Positions 35,113 to 43,935 of a stretch of DNA of 64,000 nucleotides are shown piece by piece. Position 1 is the stretch's first letter, and each line of letters starts with the position of its first letter. Where the stretch lies: assembly GCA_013289045.1 (NCBI GenBank), contig JABDAU010000008.1:1-64000 (forward strand). The letters are read 5' to 3'. Position numbers and translations under genes: made by a program. The notes under the pieces were generated by a model. It saw only the letters and a program-made list of their open reading frames with translations, was not told the DNA's origin and ran no database searches. Origin of the DNA: Bacteroidota bacterium (lineage in GTDB: Bacteria; Bacteroidota; Bacteroidia; Sphingobacteriales; Sphingobacteriaceae).

Positions 35113-35964
35113 ATGAAATTTAAACGTACGCTGCTTTTTCTGTTACTTACTACCCCTGCTTTTATTGTTCACGCGCAGAGCTATTTTTTGCTGCCCGAAA
35201 ACTTTTATGTGCAAAAGGGGCAAAAGATAGAGTTGCGTTTACTGCAAAGCGATGATTTTAACAAACAAAGCGACTTTAAATTTCAGGCCGACAAAACTGC
35301 AAAATTTGAACTGTATCAGGGCAAGAAAAAAATAGATCTGAAACCGATGGCAAAAGATACCGGTGCAGTGATCAGCATGCAGGCATCAGACGATGGCCTG
35401 GCACTGATAGATATGGTTACTACAACAACCTCGAACGAAATGAGCCGCGCCAAATTTCTGCGTGGTTTGGACGAGGGTGACCCGGATAATATTGCCGAAA
35501 AAGTGAAGAACAGCAACCAGCTTTATTATAAAGAGACTTACACTTCGTACATGAAAACGCTTTTGCCGGTTGAAAAGAATGAGGGCAAAGTTTTTGAAAA
35601 ACCACAGGGCGATGAGTTTGAGATAGTGATACAGCAGAACCCTTATAAGTTTAACTACGGCGATGACATTACAGGCGAGATCTTTTTCCAGGGAAAACCG
35701 CTTGCAAATGTTGAGGTAGATTTGTTTGTACGTACGGTAAACGGATTGGTTTTCCCGCAGAAACTGAGCAGCGATGCCGGCGGACTGATCTACTTTAAAC
35801 TGAGCCGGGAAGGTGTTTATATTCTGCGCGCCAAACACTTTATTGTATCAAAAGATAAAAACGCCGATTTTCAAAGCTGGAGGGCAACCTACTCCTTCGC
35901 CTTCAGCAGCAGCAACGAAATGCCAAATACTTACAGGGAATTTGGCATGGGGAATAAGCACTGA
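35113..35964 (+). CDS. Secreted DUF4198-type protein
   Basis: A signal peptide (MKFKRTLLFLLLTTPAFIVHA) is followed by a beta-rich protein with the DUF4198 layout: HAQSYFLLPENFYVQKGQKIEL at the start and, later, FNYGDDITGEIFFQGKPLANVEVDLFVR, LSSDAGGLIYFKLSREGVYILRAKH (a CarboxypepD/Ig-like half). DUF4198 proteins are often encoded near metal or TonB uptake genes, but no such neighbour is seen here. I used the second ATG (35113) so that the signal peptide is at the N-terminus. Confidence 0.75.
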   Translation: MKFKRTLLFLLLTTPAFIVHAQSYFLLPENFYVQKGQKIELRLLQSDDFNKQSDFKFQADKTAKFELYQGKKKIDLKPMAKDTGAVISMQASDDGLALIDMVTTTTSNEMSRAKFLRGLDEGDPDNIAEKVKNSNQLYYKETYTSYMKTLLPVEKNEGKVFEKPQGDEFEIVIQQNPYKFNYGDDITGEIFFQGKPLANVEVDLFVRTVNGLVFPQKLSSDAGGLIYFKLSREGVYILRAKHFIVSKDKNADFQSWRATYSFAFSSSNEMPNTYREFGMGNKH

Positions 35965-35966
35965 GG

Positions 35967-36001
35967 GTTAGAGATTGGAGATTAGTGAATTAGAGATTAG
36001 A
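35967..36001. repeat. Family E repeat, half copy
   Basis: This stretch of GAGATTGGAGATTAGTGAAT type matches the arms of the full inverted repeat at 62921-63016. Only one arm is present here, just after the DUF4198 gene stop. Confidence 0.6.
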
Positions 36002-36192
36002 AGTCTCCTCTGAACTACCTTTCAGCAGTTTGGTTTTGTCCAGCCTTTTGCTTCAATGCGCAATATTCCCAAGCTAACTTAAAACAGGTCAATCGTTATT
36101 TTCAAAAAAATCATTTTCCAAAAAACCGATTTAGCGGATTATTTATATCTTCGATAAACTTTAGGCTGATAAGTCCTATCGCTTCTCAAAAG

Positions 36193-38367
36193 ATGAACAC
36201 TAAAAAAGCAAAACTGATCCTGTTGCTGATCGCTGTGCTGCAATCAGCCGTGATTTTTACAGGCTACGCACAAGTAAGTAAAATTTCAAACGGAATACTG
36301 GTTAAAGTGGGCGACCGCCAGGTGGGACTAACTGCCGTTAAAAGTTCACTGTTTTGCCTGAGCCTGAACAATTCCAGTGTACCATCAGTCATAAAAAGCG
36401 TGTTTATCGATAAGGGAAACATCGTTACTCCATATACGGTGATCTCTGTTGCGCCCTCCTACGGTATTAAAACAACCTATGGGAAATTAATGATCAACAC
36501 CGATACAAAAATTTGGTCGTTGTATGATGCCGCCGGTCGTGTGCTTATTAGCGCCGGTGGTTTTTTAACTACCGATTCTACCATACAGATCACACATACT
36601 TCGCAAGGCTTGTTATATGGTTCGGGTAACCAGGCCACAAAATCGCTGGAGAAAGATCAGTCAAAATCCGCGTCGGGCAATGGTACAGCAGGCATTCCTT
36701 ATTTCTGGAGCACCGGTGGTTACAGCGCTTTTGCTGTTTCGGTAAATGATAACAAACCGGCAACCTGGGACAGAGCAAAGGACAAAGCGACATTAACCTG
36801 GAAGTTTGCCGGAAAGGCAGCAAACTTATACCTGTGGCCGGCTAAAACCATGCAAGATGGCGCAAGCGGCTATGTAAAACTTACCGGAAGACCAAAACTG
36901 CCGCCAAGATGGGCATTTGGTTACCTGCAAAGTAAATGGGGATGGGACGATAGCACCTATATAGCCGACGTTGCTACCAAATTCCGCACCCATAAATTAC
37001 CGGTTGATGCTTTCATTTTCGATTTTGAATGGTATACCACTACTCCCGATTACACGGTTAAAAAAGAAGGCAAGGAAGGTTTTACCGATTTTCAGTTCAA
37101 CCCCAAACTATTCCCTCATCCGGCTAAACAGATAGCCGAACTGAAAAACCAGAATATTAAATTTATCGGCATACGCAAACCGCGATTGGGTAATAACCTG
37201 AGCCTGGATACCGCCCGTAATAATGGCTGGCTGAGCAACCCTAAAACCGACAGGGATCTGGACTTTAAAAATCTAGGACTGCAAGCCTGGTATAAAGCAA
37301 AAAACAAACCGCTAATTAAAGATGGCGTAGATGCCTGGTGGGATGATGAAGGTGAATCCTACTATACTTGCTATTATTGGTGGAACAAAACGCAATATGA
37401 TCTGTTGGCGGAAGCCCGGCCAAATTACCGCCATTTTACGCTGAACAGGGCATTTAGTCCCGGCAACCAGCGCTTTGGCTATTGTACCTGGAGCGGCGAT
37501 ATCTATTCAAACTGGGCATCTTTAGCCGATGTACCTAAAGACCTGCTTAATTTCAGTTTGGCCGGCATGTATTACGGCGCTTGCGATATTGGCGGTTTCC
37601 ACGGCACCCCGGCTAAGGAATTGTTGGTGAGATGGTTCCAGGCAGGTACTTTTTTCCCGATCATGCGCTCCCATTCCGACATTGGCACCACTGCGCGTTT
37701 CCCTTTTCTCTGGGGCGAGGATGGCGAATCGGCTATTCGTAAAGCACTTAATCTGCGCTACCGGCTGCTTCCGTATACTTATAGTTTGGGCCACGAAGCT
37801 TACAGCACCGGCGTGCCTATTATTCGGCCGCTGGTAATGGAATTCCCGGCAGATACAGCGGTTGCTAATATGACCGATGAGTGGCTGTTAGGAAAAGGAT
37901 TGCTGGCTGCGCCAGTACTAAATGAAGGCGGCAAGCGAAATGTTTATCTGCCTGCCGGCACCTGGTATGATTATTTCACGGGTGAAGTGATCAAAGGCCC
38001 GAAGACAATCGCAGTACAAAAAGCGCTGGATGAAGTACCGGTGTATGTGTATGAAGGCACTATACTTCCGCTAGGCCCTGTTATTCAATATTCAGAACAA
38101 GCTTCGAATACTCCGCTCGAGATCCATGTCTACCCGGGCAAAAACGGTAGTTTTAAAATGGTTGAAGATGACGGTACATCGTATAACTACACCAAAGGCA
38201 GTACCCGCACAACCGCTTATTACTGGAACGATAAAACCAAAACGTTGACCTGGAAAGTAAGCGGAATATATTCAGGTAAGAATGTTTATAAGACAATTAA
38301 GGCTGTTTTGGGTAAAGAAGAAAAGGCTGCGGTTATTGGCCGTAAAGGGAGCGTAGTGTTTAAGTAA
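36193..38367 (+). CDS. Glycoside hydrolase family 31 (alpha-glucosidase/alpha-xylosidase type)
   Basis: A signal peptide (to about residue 26, cut after GYAQ) precedes the N-terminal beta domain and the GH31 barrel. The barrel shows RWAFGYLQSKWGW (about 237-249), FDFEWY, the nucleophile region WWDDEG (382-387) and the acid/base region TWSGDIYSNW (432-441), followed by MRSHSDIGTTARFPF. This is a secreted enzyme that removes alpha-linked glucose or xylose. The true substrate cannot be told. It stands alone, not within a SusC/SusD locus, and converges with the erythromycin-esterase-like gene. Confidence 0.92.
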   Translation: MNTKKAKLILLLIAVLQSAVIFTGYAQVSKISNGILVKVGDRQVGLTAVKSSLFCLSLNNSSVPSVIKSVFIDKGNIVTPYTVISVAPSYGIKTTYGKLMINTDTKIWSLYDAAGRVLISAGGFLTTDSTIQITHTSQGLLYGSGNQATKSLEKDQSKSASGNGTAGIPYFWSTGGYSAFAVSVNDNKPATWDRAKDKATLTWKFAGKAANLYLWPAKTMQDGASGYVKLTGRPKLPPRWAFGYLQSKWGWDDSTYIADVATKFRTHKLPVDAFIFDFEWYTTTPDYTVKKEGKEGFTDFQFNPKLFPHPAKQIAELKNQNIKFIGIRKPRLGNNLSLDTARNNGWLSNPKTDRDLDFKNLGLQAWYKAKNKPLIKDGVDAWWDDEGESYYTCYYWWNKTQYDLLAEARPNYRHFTLNRAFSPGNQRFGYCTWSGDIYSNWASLADVPKDLLNFSLAGMYYGACDIGGFHGTPAKELLVRWFQAGTFFPIMRSHSDIGTTARFPFLWGEDGESAIRKALNLRYRLLPYTYSLGHEAYSTGVPIIRPLVMEFPADTAVANMTDEWLLGKGLLAAPVLNEGGKRNVYLPAGTWYDYFTGEVIKGPKTIAVQKALDEVPVYVYEGTILPLGPVIQYSEQASNTPLEIHVYPGKNGSFKMVEDDGTSYNYTKGSTRTTAYYWNDKTKTLTWKVSGIYSGKNVYKTIKAVLGKEEKAAVIGRKGSVVFK

Positions 38368-38395
38368 TCTGTGATTGAACGGTTTGCCAATCGCT

Positions 38396-39679
38396 TCAAT
38401 TATTCATATTATGCACGGGGGTAGTCTCTTTTATAAAGATCACCGCATCATATGCTTTGCCGAGTTTGTTGTTGACAAACATCTGGCCTAATCCACCTTT
38501 AGAATTGTAAGTTAAGCCTATTGATATAGAATATACATCTTTATTGAAAAATTCGGCGATTACAGGAGCTGCTTCTGATGCAGATCTGGTATCGATAATA
38601 AAATCAGGTGCCCGGCATTTTGCAAAAATTGAGCCGCTTGATCCTTTTATTTTGTCTGCTTCCGGTAATTCTGGCCATTCATATTTCCCCAGTGCCAGGT
38701 TATAAGAACGCATGGAACCCTTTTCAAAATCGAAACCCATGGCGTAATATTGACTGCCAAAATAATTGGAAAGATTTTCTCCCATGGATACCACCCGCAT
38801 ACCGCCGCTTGCTTTGCTAATGTGCGCGTTATGCGCCCAAACCATCATCTTTTTATGGCTGGTGTAATTGTATATCCATTCGATATTTTCGGCCATACAT
38901 TTGTCGCGCCATTCAAATTGTTGCGGCGAAAAACCACTTGGGGTAACAAACGTTATAAATTGCTGCATTTCGCGCACGTAATGATTGTAAAGCGCAGTAT
39001 CGCCGATGGTAAATTTTAGCTTTGAAAGCTGGTCAGCCGCATTTTTCAGCACTATTTTGTCGGTATCGCCATCTATAATTTCCTTTACGGGTTTTCGCGA
39101 TGCTTTTAACGCCAGTTCCATCTCAGAGGTAAACTTTCCCTGTGGTTGCAGATAGTTTCTTAAGGATTTTAACAACGGTGTAACATATTGCATATCGCAC
39201 CCAAAAAACCGCACCTTGTTTTCGGCACTCTGTGTATTGTTATATGCTTTTAACCAATTGCATAAGGCAATCATTTCGCGGGTTTTCCAAATGCCAAACA
39301 CCATCCCGCTGTCTATCCCGTTCTCTATCGGACTTTTATTGTTGATGATGTAATCATTCAGTTTTTGAGAAGCCGCGAAATCATCTTCTATTACAAATGC
39401 CTTCACGCCCATTTCTTTCACCAAAAATTCGAGCATGCGATGTTTGAACACTACAAATTCATGCGTACCATGCGTAGCCTCGCCCAGCCCGATGATCATT
39501 TTACCGGAAAGATATGGCTTAAGCGAATCAAGGTCGCTATAACTCGAATCGGGATTGAGGGTATTCAATGTAATAAGCTGTCTGTTTAATGCATCTACCA
39601 GCTTTTTCTGCGCTGTAGCGTTAAAATTCAATGCAGCTAACGCGATTATCGTTAATAAGACATAGACATTTTTTGGCAT
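38396..39679 (-). CDS. Erythromycin esterase-family protein, secreted
   Basis: After a signal peptide (MPKNVYVLLTIIALAALNFNATAQ) the protein shows the erythromycin-esterase family blocks: GLGEATHGTHEFVVFKHRMLEFLVKEMG (about residues 60-87), FFGCDMQ, and NAHISK with a late SGSSIFA/YDAVIFIKET. True EreA/B enzymes open the macrolide lactone, but most members in environmental genomes have unknown substrates. A resistance role here is not supported by neighbours. Length 427 is normal. Confidence 0.88.
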   Translation of the reverse strand: MPKNVYVLLTIIALAALNFNATAQKKLVDALNRQLITLNTLNPDSSYSDLDSLKPYLSGKMIIGLGEATHGTHEFVVFKHRMLEFLVKEMGVKAFVIEDDFAASQKLNDYIINNKSPIENGIDSGMVFGIWKTREMIALCNWLKAYNNTQSAENKVRFFGCDMQYVTPLLKSLRNYLQPQGKFTSEMELALKASRKPVKEIIDGDTDKIVLKNAADQLSKLKFTIGDTALYNHYVREMQQFITFVTPSGFSPQQFEWRDKCMAENIEWIYNYTSHKKMMVWAHNAHISKASGGMRVVSMGENLSNYFGSQYYAMGFDFEKGSMRSYNLALGKYEWPELPEADKIKGSSGSIFAKCRAPDFIIDTRSASEAAPVIAEFFNKDVYSISIGLTYNSKGGLGQMFVNNKLGKAYDAVIFIKETTPVHNMNN

Positions 39680-39759
39680 AACGGTTTGGTTCGATATTAT
39701 CCCACTTAACGATTTTATTTATCTCAGGTTGTGGCAACAAGCAAACTGCTCACAGCAAA

Positions 39760-41142
39760 CTATTCTCCCGAATGCTTATCCTGCCATTGCTTCGCGAAAG
39801 ATTTATCGGCAACTTCCGGCATCTCACGGTAATGGCCCCATGTTTTTTTGAAGAAGGTGCGCAGCATCCAGTTTTTGGTTTTTCCACTAAAGTAATCCAT
39901 CGTTTTACGTTTCAGCATGCCTTTTTTCCAGAAGCTCCATCCCCAGCGCTCTTTGTTGGGCACCAGGCCTTCGTTCACCGCATCGCGGCGGTTAAGTAAT
40001 AGCATTTTATGGATATCGATCTTCACCGGGCATACCTCGCTGCATTTGCCGCACAGGCTGGAGGCATAGCTCAGGTGCTTAAAATCTTCCATGCCCTTCA
40101 TATGCGGCGTGATGATGGAGCCGATCGGGCCGGGGTAAGTGGTATCATAACTGTGGCCGCCGATATTTTTATATATCGGGCAGGCATTGAGGCATGCGCC
40201 GCAACGGATACAATATAAACCCTGGCGCTGTTCCTTTTGGGCAAGCAGGTTTGTACGACCATTATCAAGCAAGATCACATACATTTCCTCGGGGCCGTCG
40301 GGTTCACCGGTTTGCCGCGGACCGCTCAGTATGGTATTGTAAACAGTGAGATTTTGCCCGGTGCCATGCGTGGCCAGCATCGGCCAAAACAGGTCGAGAT
40401 CGGCCATGGATGGGATGATCTTTTCGATTCCTACTATGGCAATATGGATCTTCGGGAATGAAGTGCTTAATCGCGCATTACCCTCATTCTCGCTAATGGC
40501 AATGCTGCCGGTATCGGCGATCAGGAAGTTGGCGCCGGTAATGCCTACATCTGCCTGCACATATTTATCGCGTAACAGTTCGCGGGCTTTTTGGGTGAGC
40601 TGTTCGGGCGTCGCATCCGGTGGTGTACCGAAACGCTCATGGAACAGTTTGGCAATGTCCTCTTTGCTGAGGTGCATGGCCGGGGTAACAATATGGTATG
40701 GCTTCTGGCCCAGCAGTTGTACAATGTACTCGCCGAGGTCGGTTTCCAATGATTCGATATGATGATGTTCAAGGAACTCATTCAGCTCGATCTCCTCGGT
40801 AACCATCGATTTGGACTTCACCACCGTTTTGGCGCCGGCTTTTTGCATGATGTTGAGGATCTCGCGATTAGCCTCTTCGGCATCGTTCGCCCAGATCACT
40901 TTACCGCCGCGTTTCTGGAAATTGGCTTCAAACTCCGGCAACATCTTGTCCAGCGTTTCCATCATTTTCCACTTGATCACGTGGCCCTTCTTCTTGGCGG
41001 TATCCAGGTTGATCAACCGCGAGAGGCCGCGCTCAACCGCAGCATCATATTTGCCGATATTGTAATTGATCACCCGGCGGTGGTCTGTATCAAATGCCTT
41101 TTCCTCGGCGGCAACCAGAAATTCATCGGCAGTATTTCCCAT
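39760..41142 (-). CDS. lutB: LutB-type iron-sulfur lactate utilisation protein
   Basis: LutB is the iron-sulfur subunit of the LutABC L-lactate oxidation system. The N-terminal LUD domain (VVKSKSMVTEEIELNEFLE block; GANFLIADTGSIAISENEGNARL) is followed by a ferredoxin-like region with CIRCGACLNACP (about residues 310-321) and CGKCSEVCPVKIDI (about 358-371), two [4Fe-4S] sites, and a C-terminal LutB tail. lutA and lutC are not next to it; neighbours are DUF1003 and the esterase. A TATTTTTG box ends four bases before the ATG. Confidence 0.92.
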   Translation of the reverse strand: MGNTADEFLVAAEEKAFDTDHRRVINYNIGKYDAAVERGLSRLINLDTAKKKGHVIKWKMMETLDKMLPEFEANFQKRGGKVIWANDAEEANREILNIMQKAGAKTVVKSKSMVTEEIELNEFLEHHHIESLETDLGEYIVQLLGQKPYHIVTPAMHLSKEDIAKLFHERFGTPPDATPEQLTQKARELLRDKYVQADVGITGANFLIADTGSIAISENEGNARLSTSFPKIHIAIVGIEKIIPSMADLDLFWPMLATHGTGQNLTVYNTILSGPRQTGEPDGPEEMYVILLDNGRTNLLAQKEQRQGLYCIRCGACLNACPIYKNIGGHSYDTTYPGPIGSIITPHMKGMEDFKHLSYASSLCGKCSEVCPVKIDIHKMLLLNRRDAVNEGLVPNKERWGWSFWKKGMLKRKTMDYFSGKTKNWMLRTFFKKTWGHYREMPEVADKSFAKQWQDKHSGE

Positions 41143-41146
41143 TTGG

Positions 41147-41154
41147 CAAAAATA
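41147..41154 (-). promoter_or_regulatory. TATTTTTG, candidate -7 box of lutB
   Basis: On the minus strand this octamer fits TAnnTTTG and ends four bases before the lutB ATG; a TTG lies 21 nt further upstream (41176-41178). Transcription would begin at the start codon. Confidence 0.4.
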
Positions 41155-41171
41155 ATAGATTCGAGCTTACA

Positions 41172-41278
41172 GATTCAAGAATCAAGATGCAAGAGTCAGG
41201 ATATAAGAATCGAAAATCAAAATACTAACGGGAAAACTCCTGTCTTGTTTCTTGCATCCTGATTCCTGCTTCTTTAAT
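41172..41278. repeat. Family F imperfect inverted repeat
   Basis: The left part (41172-41201, with AAGATGCAAGAGTCAGGA) and right part (41238-41278, with TTGCATCCTGATTCCTG) are imperfect complements, made of repeating AGAATCA-like units. It occupies the lutB-DUF1003 gap. Confidence 0.6.
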
Positions 41279-41728
41279 TTACTCACAATCCAGCTTCGAC
41301 ATCAGCTTATCAATCTTCTCCATCAATTTGTCAAGCTTATCCACTTCTATAGCATTCAGGCGCAGCTGTAATTCTTCTATCTCTTTTTTAGCTTCAACAT
41401 TTGTACGGAAATCCTCGTCTGCCTGTACACGGTCGCGCTCGTTCTGGCGGTTCTGCGCCATCATGATGATCGGCGCGGCATAGGCGGCCTGGGTTGAAAA
41501 GAGCAGGTTAAGCAGGATGAACGGGTATTCGTCCCAATGGTGCATGATGCCGATGACATTTAACGTCATCCACAAAACCACGATAATACTTTGCCAGATG
41601 ATAAATCGCCATGAGCCCATGCCTGTAGCAACGGTATCCGCCAGTCGCTGCCCGAAAGTCATTTCTTCTGTGTGTCTTTGGTGCCAGTTTTTCGTAATAT
41701 TCATATGCCAGTTTTTTTTGTTAGTCAT
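41279..41728 (-). CDS. DUF1003 membrane protein
   Basis: This 149-residue protein matches DUF1003: FGQRLADTVATGMGSW, two membrane helices (FIIWQSIIVVLWMTLNVIG and PFILLNLLFSTQAAYAAPIIMMA, with NLLFSTQAAYAAPIIMMAQNRQ the diagnostic block) and a C-terminal coiled-coil tail (EEIQLRLN..., ALDKLMEKIDKLMSKLD). Its function is unknown. It probably starts at the MTNKK ATG. Confidence 0.9.
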   Translation of the reverse strand: MTNKKNWHMNITKNWHQRHTEEMTFGQRLADTVATGMGSWRFIIWQSIIVVLWMTLNVIGIMHHWDEYPFILLNLLFSTQAAYAAPIIMMAQNRQNERDRVQADEDFRTNVEAKKEIEELQLRLNAIEVDKLDKLMEKIDKLMSKLDCE

Positions 41729-42111
41729 ATAAAAGGGGTTTAAATTTTCATCTAAACATAGTGAAATTAATTGTGAACCAAGGTTAAATGGATGGGGGGA
41801 TTTTCAAGATGTTTTAGGAATAAATAGTTCGTTTCCCCGCTATTAATTGCCAGTTGGCACGTTATGAAGGTAACTGAAAATGCATAAAAATGCGTCCGGA
41901 TTTACCATTTTCTACTGTTTTTGAGCAAAAAAGTGTAGCGCTGTACTTGCATGATTAAAGCATATGCCATAATTTTATATTATTGATTATCAATTAGTTG
42001 GTAAATATAAAGTGTAGCAAAAGTGTAGCGTTTTGTATGCTTTCCGTAGCGTTTTTATGTGTGGCCCGTAGCGTAAGCGCTACACTACAAACTCAATACT
42101 GCTTTAAAAAA
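41729..42111. other. Intergenic region carrying phased GTAGC repeats
   Basis: No gene is seen in these 383 bp. The part towards the amylase gene (41933-42085) holds five GTAGC-containing repeats and one inverted copy; the rest is AT-rich with no recognisable feature. It may carry the promoter of the DUF1003 gene. Confidence 0.5.
41933..42085. repeat. GTGTAGCG-type direct repeats at 11/21/22-bp spacing
   Basis: GTAGC occurs at 41935, 42014, 42025, 42046 and 42068, and inverted (GCTAC) at 42079. The last four direct copies and the inverted one are spaced 11, 21, 22 and 11 bp, close to full helical turns. Several are preceded by GT or CC and followed by G. Confidence 0.6.
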
Positions 42112-43689
42112 TCACTTTACCACCCACACTGCAACGCCATACGGAGGGATGCTAAAACTCGCCTTAACGCCGTTAGCAGTAAGATTTACATCTCCCCAAA
42201 TGCTTTTTAATATTACATCGGTTTCAATGGTAGCCTTCTGCTCTTTGTCGGATAAATTTACTGCCACAATTACCCGTGCGTTATCTTTGTCGCGCTCAAA
42301 CGTCAGCACCTTATCATTGTCATTCTCCAAATTCTTATAGCCCCCATCAATGATCGCCGGATATTCGCGCCTTAAGCGGATAATATTCCGGTAATAATTC
42401 CATAACGAATTCGGATCATCCTTTTCCTCCTCCAGCGAAATGCCGTCATTCGGGATATCGGTATTGCCTTTCGTCCACCACGGGCCGTTCTTGTACCAGT
42501 AGGTCATGCCCGGGCCCTCGTCGCTTTTATACCATTCAAATGATTGCCGCTGGGGGATATCGTTACCATCATTCGGCCCCCAGTTGCCGTGTTCGCCTGT
42601 CTGACCGAGCTCCTGCCCGTAATAGATGGCTGGCACGCCGCCCATAAGCAAATTCAGCGCGCAGCCGATACGCAGCTTACCAGGATCGCTTTTTGCTGCT
42701 GATGCAAAGCGGCTCATATCGTGGTTCTCTATAAATACCACCTGCTGTTTGCCAGCCGGCGTTCTCAGCAGGGTGGAATCGGCCATTTTCTCAATTTCCT
42801 TTTTGCTCATATTGCGGATGGCAAAGGCCAGTCGCATATCAAACACGCGGTTTATTTTAGTTTGTTCCAGGTAATCGATACCAAAGCCGCCCCAATTGGC
42901 ATTTTCCGCCACGATGGTGATCTTCGGATTAACCTTATGCAACCGGGTGATCAGCGGGTTCCAGAAACTGGTGAACAGGTGCGGCAGGCGGTTCATGTTA
43001 TCCAGGTTATCCATCATATGGTCCAGCCTAAAGCCGTCCACGCCATCGTCAAATTTGCCGTCGCCATTCGGGTCCATCAAATATTTAAAAAAGCGGTAAT
43101 TGTATTCCTGCACTTCTTTATTGTCCAGGTTCACCATTACCAGCTTGCGGGTAACGCCATCGTAACCGCTAAAATCGCTCACGCCGCCTACAATTTTTAT
43201 CGGGGTAGCATTGGTTTTGTCGGTATAAACAATGTAATCGGCGTATTTCGATTTGGGATTATTGTACGAATCCTTGAACCAGATATGATCGCTGGCCACG
43301 TATTGCGTCTCCATATCCAGGTAAATTTTCATCCCGCGGCGGTGCACTTCTTTAACCAATAGTAAATAGTCGTGCAGGTCGCCATATCGCGGATCGATCT
43401 TATAAAAATCGCTTGCGAAGTAGTTGTGATAGTACACAGATTGGTACAATGGCGTTAATTGTATGGCAGTAACGCCCAATTGCTGTAAATAATCCAGTTT
43501 CAGGCGAAGGCCGTTCAGGTCGCCATGCTGGTCGCCTTTGCTGTCAAAAAAGCTGCGCTGGAATACGTGATAGATCACCTCATCTTTCACATTATCAGTG
43601 CTTTGCCGCTTTTGCGCATGCGCGATAGGTGCTGAAAAAATAGCCAGGCAGTACAGTGCTGCCACATACATTAATTTAAGATCTTTCAT
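42112..43689 (-). CDS. Alpha-amylase family (GH13) glycosidase, secreted
   Basis: A signal peptide (MKDLKLMYVAALYCLAIFSAPIAHA) precedes a GH13 barrel. All three catalytic regions are visible: GFRLDHMM (nucleophile Asp, about residue 222), IVAENANWGG (acid/base Glu, about 258) and FIENHDMSRF (transition-state Asp, about 323). It probably attacks alpha-1,4 glucans or oligosaccharides, or acts as an alpha-glucosyl-transferring enzyme. The C-terminal beta domain ends with AVWVVK. Next to it, the GMC gene is divergently transcribed. Confidence 0.9.
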   Translation of the reverse strand: MKDLKLMYVAALYCLAIFSAPIAHAQKRQSTDNVKDEVIYHVFQRSFFDSKGDQHGDLNGLRLKLDYLQQLGVTAIQLTPLYQSVYYHNYFASDFYKIDPRYGDLHDYLLLVKEVHRRGMKIYLDMETQYVASDHIWFKDSYNNPKSKYADYIVYTDKTNATPIKIVGGVSDFSGYDGVTRKLVMVNLDNKEVQEYNYRFFKYLMDPNGDGKFDDGVDGFRLDHMMDNLDNMNRLPHLFTSFWNPLITRLHKVNPKITIVAENANWGGFGIDYLEQTKINRVFDMRLAFAIRNMSKKEIEKMADSTLLRTPAGKQQVVFIENHDMSRFASAAKSDPGKLRIGCALNLLMGGVPAIYYGQELGQTGEHGNWGPNDGNDIPQRQSFEWYKSDEGPGMTYWYKNGPWWTKGNTDIPNDGISLEEEKDDPNSLWNYYRNIIRLRREYPAIIDGGYKNLENDNDKVLTFERDKDNARVIVAVNLSDKEQKATIETDVILKSIWGDVNLTANGVKASFSIPPYGVAVWVVK

Positions 43690-43782
43690 AACCAGGTTTT
43701 ACGCTGCCAAAATAGCGCAACGTTTTTGCAAAAAACAACGATGAAATTACTATATTACTGGCACAATTTATCTCGCAAGCTT

Positions 43783-43790
43783 TATATTTG
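43783..43790 (+). promoter_or_regulatory. TATATTTG, candidate -7 box upstream of the GMC gene
   Basis: This octamer matches TAnnTTTG 145 bp before the GMC ATG, leaving a leader that includes two AACAAAATGTTA-type sites. No matching -33 TTTG is visible. Confidence 0.35.
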
Positions 43791-43802
43791 TATGTACATT
43801 TT

Positions 43803-43876
43803 GACAAAATGTTAATTTGTTCGAATAATATTCACCAATAATTAACCAAAATACTCATTCTTTTAACAAAATGTTA
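43803..43876. promoter_or_regulatory. Two ACAAAATGTTA-type imperfect palindromes, candidate operator
   Basis: GACAAAATGTTA (43803-43814) and AACAAAATGTTA (43865-43876) are 62 bp apart in the divergent GH13-GMC interval. Each contains the imperfect palindrome AACA-AAA-TGTT. A regulator binding both is possible but no candidate is adjacent. Confidence 0.35.
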
Positions 43877-43935
43877 TTCCGTAATTCGCAGGCTGGAACA
43901 GCTGTGTAAACGGAAAGCATTTAACAGGGTCAGCT

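Noticed and set aside
38396-39679. Macrolide resistance gene
   Set aside because: The protein belongs to the erythromycin esterase family, but no resistance neighbours, mobile element or key evidence of macrolide hydrolysis is seen.
42721-43362. Plus-strand frame of 213 codons opposite the GH13 gene
   Set aside because: It is the antisense shadow of the catalytic domain; motifs of GH13 are clear on the minus strand.
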